This document shows positions 15,274 through 22,564 of a DNA stretch of 36,828 bases, one piece after another (within the stretch, counting starts at the first letter, position 1; each line of letters opens with the position of its first letter). The position numbers and the translations under genes were made by a program. Location: contig CAWDLK010000005.1 of the NCBI GenBank assembly GCA_963803165.1, positions 1 through 36,828 on the forward strand, read 5' to 3'. The notes beneath the pieces are model-generated. The model did no database searches. It was not told the DNA's origin and saw nothing but the letters and a program-made list of their open reading frames with translations. The DNA comes from Changshengia sp963803165. Its GTDB lineage: Bacteria; Chloroflexota; Dormibacteria; Aeolococcales; Aeolococcaceae.

Positions 15274-15659
15274 TGCAGCACCTTGGCCAGCTCGTCAGCG
15301 TCGAGGAGCAGGACCATCCGGTCGTCCGCGGCCCGGATCACCCCGGAGACCACCGTGTCCTCCTGACCGGCCGGCGGCGCGGTGATCACCTCCTCCTCGA
15401 CGCGGAGGATGCCGATGGCGCTCGCCACCAGCAGCCCGTAGCGCTCGCCGCCACCGTCGAGGACCAGGATGTTCCCGGCCGCCTCACCGAGCAGGGAGAG
15501 GACGGTGAGGACCTCCTCCCCGCGCCGGAGCACACCTGCGATGCCGGGTTTGGGGACGGGCAGTTGAGCGATCCCCTCGGCCAGGCGCACCTCCTGGACC
15601 CTCTCGATGGGAACCGCCCATTCGCCGGTCTCGGTCGCGAAGTGGACGAGCGTCCTCAT
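15270..15659 (-). CDS. Divergent CheW-like coupling protein (WspD position)
   Basis: A single CheW-like domain of 129 residues. VHFATETGEWAVPIERVQEVRLAEGIAQLPVPKPGIAGVLRRGEEVLTVLSLLG follows the CheW pattern across two beta subdomains, quoted in pieces: GEWAVPIERVQEV, then GIAGVLRRGEEVLTV. The NLRG motif seen in the operon's other CheW is replaced by LRRG, so its contacts with CheA or receptor may differ. The C-terminal part returns to pattern with RYGLLVASAIGILRVEEE. ATG 15659 overlaps the cheR stop (ATGA) and its own stop overlaps the GGDEF start. Its place beside the TPR-bearing CheR mirrors wspD. A role as a second coupling or receptor-adaptor protein is inference. Confidence 0.85.
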   Translation of the reverse strand: MRTLVHFATETGEWAVPIERVQEVRLAEGIAQLPVPKPGIAGVLRRGEEVLTVLSLLGEAAGNILVLDGGGERYGLLVASAIGILRVEEEVITAPPAGQEDTVVSGVIRAADDRMVLLLDADELAKVLQ

Positions 15660-16984
15660 GGCGCCGGGATCCTGGTCAGGCGCCGTTCGATGAGCCGGAT
15701 CAGCTCGCCGATCGCGTAACCCTCGAGGGCCGCCTCGGCGGCCGCTGTGCTGCGCCGGAGAGCGCCGCGAGCGCCGCTGAAGGCCCGCCGGGCCTGCCCC
15801 TCGTCGCCCTGCATCTCGAAGGCGAGACCCAGCTGGAAGTGAGCGATGGCCTGGTCGGGGTCCAGGTAGACCACCTTGCGCAGCGCCCCGATCGCGACCG
15901 CCGCGTCGCCGGCTTCGAGGCCGGCCTCGCCCTCGGCGAGCAGCGACGAGATGGACGGGTCGGCGCCCCCACCCGACCGGCGCGAGGGCTCCGCGAGGGC
16001 GCGCCCGGGGGCCGGCACGGCCGGGGCCGGGGGCCGGGAGGCGCGCGGCGACCGGGTCGAGGCCGGCGCGGCGGCACCGCCCCGGCGCCCCTCGGCCGGT
16101 GCGACCCGCGCATGCGGCGGCCGGGCCGCGTGGGACCCGCTGCGACGGGCGGCCCGGGCCTCGACGGCGGGCTGGGGCTGGCCGTCAGCTCCGATCGGCG
16201 CCACCTCCGGCTGCCGGTAGGCGAAGGCATCACCGACCCTGACCAGGTGGAACCGCTCGGTCACCTGCCAGAGGGACTCGGAGTAGCCGAGGAACACCCA
16301 CCCCCGGGGGTCCATCGTCGCCGCGATGCGGTCGAGGGCGGCCAGGACGTCGACGCGGTCGAAGTAGATGAGGACGTTGCGGCAGAAGACCACCGACGCG
16401 CCCGCCACCTGCTCGGGCGCGGGATCGCGGATGAGGTTGTGCCGGAGCACCGACACCCTCGACCGCAGCGCCGGTACCACCTCCCACTGGTCGCCGGCGC
16501 GGCGCAGGTAGCGGCTGCGCTCCTTCTCGCCGAGCCCGGCGAGCCGGCGCTCGTCGTATCGCGCCGCCTCCGCCTGGCGGAGGGCTCGCGAGGAGATGTC
16601 GGTGGCCACCACCCGCCACCTCTCGAAGCCGCTCTCGGCGAGCACCATGGCGATGCTGTAGGGCTCGTGACCCCCGGCGCAGCCGGCGCTCCACACCGTG
16701 ATCGGGGTGCGCAGACTGGGCACGACGTCACTGCGGAAGGCCGCGAACTGAGCTGGGTCGCGGAAGAAGGAGGTCTCCTGGACGGTGAGCTCGTCGAGAA
16801 CCGCCTGCAGTGCCGGTCCCTCGGCGGCGATCTCCGCGACGATGTCGGAGTCCGGCAGGCCGCGCTCCACGGCGGCGTGGTGCAGCCAGTAGTCGAGGCG
16901 GTGACGCTGGGCAGGATCCAGGCGCAGCCCGACGCTGCGCTCCACGACCTCCCGGGCGGTGTCGAGCAGGATCTCGCTGGTCAT
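15656..16984 (-). CDS. cheR: CheR methyltransferase with C-terminal TPR-like region (WspC-like)
   Basis: A 442-residue SAM-dependent methyltransferase that methylates glutamates of chemoreceptors. The N-terminal helical domain (1-75) leads to TVQETSFFRDP, the SAM site WSAGCAGGHEPYSIAM (GCSTGEEP in most CheR, so slightly altered) and VFCRNVLIYFD. Residues 275-355 are a low-complexity Ala/Pro/Arg linker; 360-430 look like TPR helices (AVAIGALRKVVYLDPDQAIAHFQLGLAFEMQGDEGQA), cited here by position because the run is long. CheR-TPR fusions are typical of Wsp-type and other non-motility systems. A CheR gene implies that a receptor exists although none is in the window. The upstream open frame is longer, but ATG 16984 matches the family start and overlaps the cheB stop (ATGA). 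Confidence 0.93.
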   Translation of the reverse strand: MTSEILLDTAREVVERSVGLRLDPAQRHRLDYWLHHAAVERGLPDSDIVAEIAAEGPALQAVLDELTVQETSFFRDPAQFAAFRSDVVPSLRTPITVWSAGCAGGHEPYSIAMVLAESGFERWRVVATDISSRALRQAEAARYDERRLAGLGEKERSRYLRRAGDQWEVVPALRSRVSVLRHNLIRDPAPEQVAGASVVFCRNVLIYFDRVDVLAALDRIAATMDPRGWVFLGYSESLWQVTERFHLVRVGDAFAYRQPEVAPIGADGQPQPAVEARAARRSGSHAARPPHARVAPAEGRRGGAAAPASTRSPRASRPPAPAVPAPGRALAEPSRRSGGGADPSISSLLAEGEAGLEAGDAAVAIGALRKVVYLDPDQAIAHFQLGLAFEMQGDEGQARRAFSGARGALRRSTAAAEAALEGYAIGELIRLIERRLTRIPAP

Positions 16985-18021
16985 GCCGGCACCATCGCGT
17001 CGGCGGCGAGGAGGATGGCATCGGCGATCTCCTCGAGGGGCAGCACGCGAGCCGCGCCGCCGTTGTCGCGGGCCGCCCGGGGCATCCCGTAGACGGCCGA
17101 CGTCGCCTCGTCCTGGGCGACCGTGACCCCCCCGCGGCGGCGCAGCGCGAGCAGGCCGGCCGCGCCGTCGTCGCCCATCCCGGTGAGGACCACCCCGATC
17201 CCCGCGTACCCGCACTGCTCGGCCATGCTGTGGAAGAGGACGTCGGCGGACGGGCGGTGCAGGGTGACCGGCTCGTCCCCCAGGGAGAGCCGGCGGCCGC
17301 GCCGGATCGAGGCGTGCAGCCCCGGCGGCGCCACCAGCACCACCCCGGGCTTGAGCGGGGCGCCGTCCACCGCCAGCTCCACCGGCAGGGCCGATTCGCG
17401 GCGCATCCAGGCGAGGAAGCCGTCGACGAAGCCCGACTGCAGGTGCTGGACGACGATCACCGGCCGCCCCAGCCCGGCCAGCCCGGCCAGGACACGAGCC
17501 AGCGCGGGAGGGCCCCCGGTGGAGGCGGCGATCCCGACCACCGCCTCGGGACCGCGCCGGTGGGCGCCGCTGGCGGGGGGTGATTCGCGGACGGGCGGAC
17601 GCCGCAGACGCTCGCGGCGCCGGACCGAGAGGCGGCCCAGGGCCTGCAGCCGCTTGCGCAGCTCCGCTCCCGCCGGGAGGTCCCAGCGCGCGGGCGAGGT
17701 CATGACCTCGGCGGCTCCGGCCACCACCGCCGCCATCGAGACATCCCGGCGCTGACCGGCGGGGACGAGGAGGAGGATGGGTACGGAGGCGACGTCGAGG
17801 ATATCGCGGACGAGGCGCGCCGCCTGCCCGCTGTCCTCGAGGCCGGTCATGTCCAGGCTCACGATGTCGGGATGATCCTGGCCGAGAGAGGTGACGACCT
17901 CGGAGGGCGGGACGTTCCCGACCACGCTGGCGTCGCGGTCGGCCTCCACGGAGCGGAGCATCTGGGCCTTCCACGTGCCGGTCTGGTCGGTCACGACGAG
18001 CACCCTGAGGGTGTCCTTCAC
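16981..18021 (-). CDS. cheB: CheB methylesterase with degenerate receiver (WspF-like)
   Basis: A 346-residue protein that demethylates or deamidates chemoreceptors. The catalytic domain is complete: Ser167 (GIAASTGGPPAL), His193 (VVQHLQSGF) and Asp284/285 (VVLTGMGDDGAAG). The N-terminal receiver retains the phosphoacceptor-like Asp57 (VSLDMTG). However, the acidic pair is reduced to VTDQ, and the conserved Lys-Pro near the end of beta5 is replaced by VMTSPAR, so normal phospho-activation is doubtful. Start: GTG 18021 (VKDTLRVLVV) fits the family; GTG 18027 is also in frame. The GTG overlaps the stop of a 26-codon ORF linking it to cheA. The ATGA at 16981-16984 couples it to cheR. Confidence 0.92.
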   Translation of the reverse strand: MKDTLRVLVVTDQTGTWKAQMLRSVEADRDASVVGNVPPSEVVTSLGQDHPDIVSLDMTGLEDSGQAARLVRDILDVASVPILLLVPAGQRRDVSMAAVVAGAAEVMTSPARWDLPAGAELRKRLQALGRLSVRRRERLRRPPVRESPPASGAHRRGPEAVVGIAASTGGPPALARVLAGLAGLGRPVIVVQHLQSGFVDGFLAWMRRESALPVELAVDGAPLKPGVVLVAPPGLHASIRRGRRLSLGDEPVTLHRPSADVLFHSMAEQCGYAGIGVVLTGMGDDGAAGLLALRRRGGVTVAQDEATSAVYGMPRAARDNGGAARVLPLEEIADAILLAADAMVPA

Positions 18022-18098
18022 GGGCACGGCCGTCTCCCGGGCAACCCCGGCTCCGGGTGGGCCGGGATGCCGACGCGCGCGGTGACGGCGCGGCTCAT
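18018..18098 (-). CDS. Possible 26-codon linker ORF between cheA and cheB
   Basis: Between the cheA stop (18095) and the cheB start (18021) lies an ATG-initiated ORF of 26 codons whose start overlaps the cheA stop (ATGA) and whose stop overlaps the cheB start (GTGA). It thus keeps the operon's unbroken chain of 4-base overlaps. The peptide begins MSRAVTARVG, is rich in Pro and Arg, has one Cys near the end, and matches no family I know. It could be a translated coupling peptide, or the remains of a cheB N-terminus after a frameshift, since the overlap sits where cheB itself would be expected to start. Coding is not proven. Confidence 0.35.
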   Translation of the reverse strand: MSRAVTARVGIPAHPEPGLPGRRPCP

Positions 18099-20329
18099 CG
18101 CTCCGCCCCCAGCAGCCGCTCCACGGCGGAGAGGAGCGCCGACTGGTCGAATCCGCTCTTGACGATGTAGCCGTCGGCCCCGCACTCGAGGCCACGGCGG
18201 CGGTCCTCGTCACTGCCCCGGGAGGTGAGGATGATCACCGGGAGCGAGGCCAGCGCGGGCTGACCCCGGATCGCCTCGGTGAGCTGGAAGCCGTCCATCC
18301 GCGGCATCTGGACGTCGGTGAGCACCAGGTCGGGTCGCTGGGTGGAGATCTCGCGGAGCGCCTCCTCGCCATCGGTCGCGACCGTCACCCGGTAGCCGGC
18401 GTTCTCGAAGATCGAGCGCTGCAGCTCCCGGACCGTGAGCGCGTCGTCCACCACCAGGATCGAGGGGGCCGGCCGGACCGCCGGGGCAGCCGATCCGTTG
18501 CCCTCGGCGGCCTCCAGCGAGCGGTCGCCCGTCTCCATGCGGCGAGCGCGCTCGATCAGGCCGGCCGCTTCGAGAACCAGCAGGATGCTGCCGTCGGGCT
18601 GGACGCCGGCGCCGGCCACCGCGGGCAGGCGGGGCACGAGCTCGCCCAGCCCCTTGACCACGACGTCGCGCTGGTCGACGAGGTCGTCGATGGTGAAGGC
18701 GTGGCTGCGGGTGAGCCCCGCCACCACCACCGCCGGGCCATCGGTCCCGTTGCCGGTGCCGAGCACGGAGGCCAGGCTGCTGATCGGCACGGGCCGCCCG
18801 TCCACCATGGTCATCGGACGGCCCCCCACCAGCGCGGACGGCTGGGGCGGGAGCACCGCCCGCACCGAGTGCAGGGGGATCGCGAAGGGCTGACCGGCCG
18901 ACTTGACGACCAGGCAGCGCAGGGTGGCCATGGTGATGGGGACCGCGATCCGGAACTCGGTGCCCAGCCCGGGGTCGGATCGGACCTCGATCCGTCCCCG
19001 CACCGCGTTGAGGCTGGCCCGCACGGCGTCGAGCCCGACGCCGCGGCCGGAGAGACGGGTGACCCGGGTCGCGGTGCTGAGGCCGGAACGGAAGATGAGG
19101 TAGAGAGCGGCCTCGTCGTCCATCTCCAGGGCGCTGCTGTCGGTGCGGCCCGCCGTCTCGCGCACCCGGCCGACGTCGATGCCCCGGCCGTCGTCGCTGA
19201 CGGCGATGACCACCTCCGAGCCGAGCTGCATGGCGTGCAGCCGGATCGTCCCCTCGACGGGCTTGCCCTGAAGACGCCGCTCGTCCGGCGTCTCGATGCC
19301 GTGGTCGACGGCGTTGCGCACCAGGTGGAGGAGGGGATCGGCCAGGCGTTCGAGCACACCCCGGTCGATCTCCGCGTCCTCGCCCCGGGTCTCGAAGCGC
19401 ACCTCCTTGCCGGTCTCATGGGCCAGGTCGCGCACCGCCCGGCGCAGCCGGGGCGCCAACGACATGACCGGGATCATCCGGGCGTGGAGGGCCAGCTCCT
19501 GCAGCTCGTTGAGGGAGCGGACCAGGTCGCGGTACTCGGCGAGACCGGAGGGGTCCCGCTCCAGGCGCTCCAGCAGGGCGCTCCCCAGGCGCAGGGTCGC
19601 GGCCGAAGCCTCGCCGATCAGCCGCACCAGGTCGTCGATCCGGTGGACCGGGACCTGGAGCATCTCGGTCGCGGAGGGGCGCGCCGGCTCGACGTGAGCC
19701 CCGGCGCCGTCGCCCGCGGCGTGGCCCTCGTCCGTCGGGCGGTTGCCGGACCCGGCGGCCTCCTCGTGGCCGGCGCCGCTCTCCGAGCCGGCCGGGGTGG
19801 CCGAGGCGGGGGAGAGTGCCGGCGCCGGCGCCTCAGCACGCGGCGTCGCGCTCTCCGCCGCCGCGCCGTCCGGAGCGGCGGTGGGGGGTGGGACGGCGGC
19901 CCCCGCCTCGGCCTCGTCGCCGGCGGCCGCGTCTCCGCCCAGGGCGATGCGCAGCCTCCGCTCGGCGTCGGCCGCCGCCTGCCCGTGGTCCTCACCCGCG
20001 ACCGCGAGCGGGATGAGCGTGCGGATCGCGTCCACCCCGGCCAGCACCGCGTCGATGAGGGGGGCGTCGACCCCCCGGCGATCCTGCCGCACCTCCTCGA
20101 GGAGGTCCTCCAGGGCGTGGGCGACCCGGGCGACGTGGTCCATCCCCACCACCGCGGCGCCGCCCTTGATGGTGTGCGCCTCGCGGAAGAGGGAGGCCAG
20201 CAGCTCGGGATCGGACCCGCCCCGCTCGAGCTCCAGCAGCTCGTCGACGAGGCTGTCGAGCCGGCCCTCCGCCTCGGTTGCGAACAGCCGCTGGAAGTCT
20301 CCTTCGGAGAGCGGCTCAGGAGGGGTCAC
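18095..20329 (-). CDS. cheA: Hybrid CheA histidine kinase with C-terminal receiver (WspE-like)
   Basis: A 744-residue kinase at the core of the chemosensory complex. P1/Hpt: REAHTIKGGAAVVGM with phosphoacceptor His52. No P2 domain is evident; residues 135-235 are an Ala/Pro/Glu-rich linker. The P3 dimerisation helices follow (about 240-300), then P4 ATPase with HLVRNAVDHGIE, VSDDGRGIDV and GRGVGLDAV, then the P5 CheW-like domain (about 485-615). The last 120 residues form a receiver (SILVVDDALTV, LVLTDVQMPRMDG, GYIVKSGF). This hybrid form is typical of Wsp and Frz-type systems and lets the kinase buffer its own phosphate. GTG 20329 overlaps the upstream cheW stop (GTGA). Probable phosphate targets are its own receiver and the GGDEF protein. 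Confidence 0.95.
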   Translation of the reverse strand: MTPPEPLSEGDFQRLFATEAEGRLDSLVDELLELERGGSDPELLASLFREAHTIKGGAAVVGMDHVARVAHALEDLLEEVRQDRRGVDAPLIDAVLAGVDAIRTLIPLAVAGEDHGQAAADAERRLRIALGGDAAAGDEAEAGAAVPPPTAAPDGAAAESATPRAEAPAPALSPASATPAGSESGAGHEEAAGSGNRPTDEGHAAGDGAGAHVEPARPSATEMLQVPVHRIDDLVRLIGEASAATLRLGSALLERLERDPSGLAEYRDLVRSLNELQELALHARMIPVMSLAPRLRRAVRDLAHETGKEVRFETRGEDAEIDRGVLERLADPLLHLVRNAVDHGIETPDERRLQGKPVEGTIRLHAMQLGSEVVIAVSDDGRGIDVGRVRETAGRTDSSALEMDDEAALYLIFRSGLSTATRVTRLSGRGVGLDAVRASLNAVRGRIEVRSDPGLGTEFRIAVPITMATLRCLVVKSAGQPFAIPLHSVRAVLPPQPSALVGGRPMTMVDGRPVPISSLASVLGTGNGTDGPAVVVAGLTRSHAFTIDDLVDQRDVVVKGLGELVPRLPAVAGAGVQPDGSILLVLEAAGLIERARRMETGDRSLEAAEGNGSAAPAVRPAPSILVVDDALTVRELQRSIFENAGYRVTVATDGEEALREISTQRPDLVLTDVQMPRMDGFQLTEAIRGQPALASLPVIILTSRGSDEDRRRGLECGADGYIVKSGFDQSALLSAVERLLGAER

Positions 20330-20763
20330 TGCGAGAGCCGTGCCGGGCTGAGGAGCGCGGGGAGGTCGAGGCCGACGGCCAGGCGCGTCGCGTCGATCAG
20401 GTAGGTCTCGGTGGTCCCCTCGAGGTCGGAGTGACCCACCGACTCGTTCAGGCGCACGGTCGCCGGCATCCCCGTGGCCACCAGTCCCGCCACGCCGTGA
20501 CCGGTCTCGACCAGCACCGCGTAGGGCTCCTCGACGACCGGGTGCAGACCGAGCAGGAGGGCGGTGTCGAGGAGGGGGACGATGTCCCCGCGGAGGTTGA
20601 AGATCCCGCGCACCACCGGAGGCGCCGTGGGCAGGTGGGTCAGGCGGGGCCCGACCACGACCTCGCGCACGTCGGCCAGGGGGACGGCATAGGTGTCGCC
20701 GCCGACCGGGATCAGCAGGGCGAGGTCGCCCACCGTGGCGCTGGGCGCAGTCGCGGCCGCCAT
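20326..20763 (-). CDS. cheW: CheW coupling protein (WspB position)
   Basis: A 145-residue CheW adaptor, first gene of the operon. YAVPLADVREVV and GIFNLRGDIVPLLDTALLLGL are the canonical beta-strand pair with the NLRG motif, and GVAGLVATGMPATVRL forms the second half. It should link CheA to the cytoplasmic tips of chemoreceptors. It begins with ATG 20763 behind a strong purine-rich stretch (GGGGGGAGGGG about 9 bases upstream), the best ribosome binding site of the operon. Its stop overlaps the cheA GTG. The 516 bases upstream contain no chemoreceptor gene, the gene that normally precedes wspB. Confidence 0.93.
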   Translation of the reverse strand: MAAATAPSATVGDLALLIPVGGDTYAVPLADVREVVVGPRLTHLPTAPPVVRGIFNLRGDIVPLLDTALLLGLHPVVEEPYAVLVETGHGVAGLVATGMPATVRLNESVGHSDLEGTTETYLIDATRLAVGLDLPALLSPARLSQ

Positions 20764-21279
20764 CTCAGGTACCCCTCCCCCCGAGTGGCGAGATCCGCGG
20801 ATTGGGCGGGATGATCACTTTGACGGTTTCCCCGGGGCGGCGCTTCCCAGTCGCCACTTACGGCGGCGCTGGGCGGGGCCATTCGACGGCGGCATCATGG
20901 CATGGGGGGTGTGAAAAGATGGACACGTCCTGACGAGAGTCGGTGACGGGGGTTGACGCTGGGTCCCCTCCGGTGACGGAGGTGGCCGCGCCGGGCCTTC
21001 CCCAGCCGCCGGAGGTTCCCGGCCGTCTGCAGTCGCCGGGGCCTGTTGCGGGGCAATCGCGTGGCCCCACCACCGCCCCCACCCGGGCCCGTCCGGCCCC
21101 CTCCCGGTCCCTCCGACAGCAGTGGCATCCGGCCGTCACGACTGCAATCGGACCGCCCGCCGCGGCGGCTCGGCGCGGTGCCGCGTGGGGGCTCGGGCGG
21201 GTGCCCTCGGCCGGGGGCGAGCGCCCCCTGGTGCACACTGTGGGAGGGCTGAGCTGGTTCGAACTCAGGGGGAGTGACG
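20764..21279. other. Intergenic region between divergent cheW and Grx-TrxR genes
   Basis: This 516-base non-coding stretch should hold the promoters of the chemosensory operon (minus) and of the reductase gene (plus). Frames crossing it have low-complexity Pro/Arg/Gly translations and no recognisable domain, so I do not call a gene. Two direct copies of CGGTGACGG start at 20941 and 20971, exactly 30 bases apart. An 8-base inverted pair (AGTGGCGA 20784-20791, TCGCCACT 20851-20858) flanks the cheW leader. I found no confident -35/-10 pair or riboswitch. Confidence 0.5.
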
Positions 21280-22485
21280 ATGGCCGGGATCACCGTCTAC
21301 GGGGCTCCGTGGTGCCCCGACTGCAAGCGGTCCAAGAAGTTCCTCGCCGAGCACCGCATCCCCTTCCGGTGGGTGGACATCGACGCGGACCCGGAGGGGC
21401 TCCGCCGCGTCGAGGCGCTGCAGCAGGGCGGGCGGACCATCCCCACCATCGTCTTCGAGGAGGGGGACCATCTCCTGGAGCCGTCGGACGGCGATCTGGC
21501 CCGGCGCCTGGGCCTCAAGCTGGAGGCGGACCGGGCCGCCTACGACCTCGCCATCGTGGGCGGGGGACCCGCCGGGCTGGCCGCCGCGATCTACGCCGCC
21601 CGCGAGGGCATCACGGCCCTGGTCGTCGACCGCAGCGCCCTGGGAGGGCAGGCGGGGGTCACCGAGCGGGTCGACAACTACCCGGGGTTCCCCGAGGGCA
21701 TCGGGGGCGCCGAGCTGGCGGAGCGCTTCGTCGCCCAGGCCCGGCGCTACGGGGTGGAGATGCTCGCGGCGGTGTCCGTCGAACGCCTCGAGCGGGACGG
21801 CGACGACACGGTGCTGCGCCTCTCCGGCGGCCAGCGGGTCTGCGCCGAGGCGGTGCTGGTGGCGACCGGCTCCTCGTACCGGCGGCTCGGCGTCCCCGGC
21901 GAGGCCGACCTGATCGGCTCCGGGGTCCACTTCTGCGCGACCTGCGACGGCCCCTTCTACAGGGGGTCCGAGGAGCTGCTGGTGATCGGTGGCGGGAACT
22001 CGGGGCTCGAGGAGGGGATGTTCCTCCGCCAGTTCGCGGACCGCATCCGGATCGTCGAGTTCGGCCCCGAGCTCAAGGCCTCGAAGCTGCTCCAGGACAA
22101 GGTGCGCTCCGATCCGCGGTTCACCGTCCACACCAACACCGAGGTGGTGGAGCTGCGCGGCCATCCCAAGCTCGAGGAGGTCGTCGCCCGCGACCGCCAG
22201 AGCGGCGAGGAGCTCCGCTGGCATCCGCAGGGCGCCTTCGTCTTCATCGGCCTCGACCCCAACACCGGGTTCCTCGAGGGCACGCTGGAGCTGGACCGGT
22301 GGGGCTTCGTGAGCGCCGACGGCTTCGCCACCTCCCTCCCCGGCGTCTTCTGCGCCGGCGACGTGCGGGCGGGTTCGACCAAGCAGCTCGGGGCCGCCGT
22401 CGGCGAGGGGATCGCCGCCCTCCTCGAGATCCGCCGGCACCTGGAGAGGGCGCGCCAGATCGCCCCCCACACGGTCAACGCGTAG
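21280..22485 (+). CDS. Glutaredoxin-like domain fused to thioredoxin reductase
   Basis: A 401-residue fusion. Residues 1-80 are a glutaredoxin/NrdH-like thioredoxin fold: MAGITVYGAPWCPDCKRSKK (redox Cys12, Cys15), then RTIPTIVF with the cis-Pro. Residues 87-400 are a low-molecular-weight thioredoxin reductase: FAD site IVGGGPAGLAAA (92-103), redox CATC (219-222), NADPH site VIGGGNSGLEEG, and the C-terminal FAD motif CAGDVRAGSTKQLGAAVGEG. The reductase could pass electrons from NADPH through FAD and the CATC pair to its own N-terminal CPDC. Lengths of both parts are normal. ATG 21280 has AGGGGGAG 6 bases upstream; an in-frame GTG at 21274 is less likely. Substrates downstream (peroxidase, ribonucleotide reductase or others) are unknown. 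Confidence 0.9.
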   Translation: MAGITVYGAPWCPDCKRSKKFLAEHRIPFRWVDIDADPEGLRRVEALQQGGRTIPTIVFEEGDHLLEPSDGDLARRLGLKLEADRAAYDLAIVGGGPAGLAAAIYAAREGITALVVDRSALGGQAGVTERVDNYPGFPEGIGGAELAERFVAQARRYGVEMLAAVSVERLERDGDDTVLRLSGGQRVCAEAVLVATGSSYRRLGVPGEADLIGSGVHFCATCDGPFYRGSEELLVIGGGNSGLEEGMFLRQFADRIRIVEFGPELKASKLLQDKVRSDPRFTVHTNTEVVELRGHPKLEEVVARDRQSGEELRWHPQGAFVFIGLDPNTGFLEGTLELDRWGFVSADGFATSLPGVFCAGDVRAGSTKQLGAAVGEGIAALLEIRRHLERARQIAPHTVNA

Positions 22486-22564
22486 CCGACCTGCTCCCGC
22501 GCCGACCCGCCGGCGCTGCGCGTACCGTTCGCGGCGTGCAGCTTCTCCACCCGGGGCTCCGCCG

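Noticed and set aside
20920..20965. Hammerhead-like strings (GAAA, GTC, CTGACGAG) upstream of the reductase gene
   Set aside because: The core motifs occur in permuted order, but there is no room for stem I and no pairing for stems II or III, so a self-cleaving RNA is not supported.
20764..21279. Possible missing chemoreceptor or c-di-GMP riboswitch upstream of cheW
   Set aside because: No frame encodes a receptor signalling hairpin and no GEMM-type core was found in these 516 bases.
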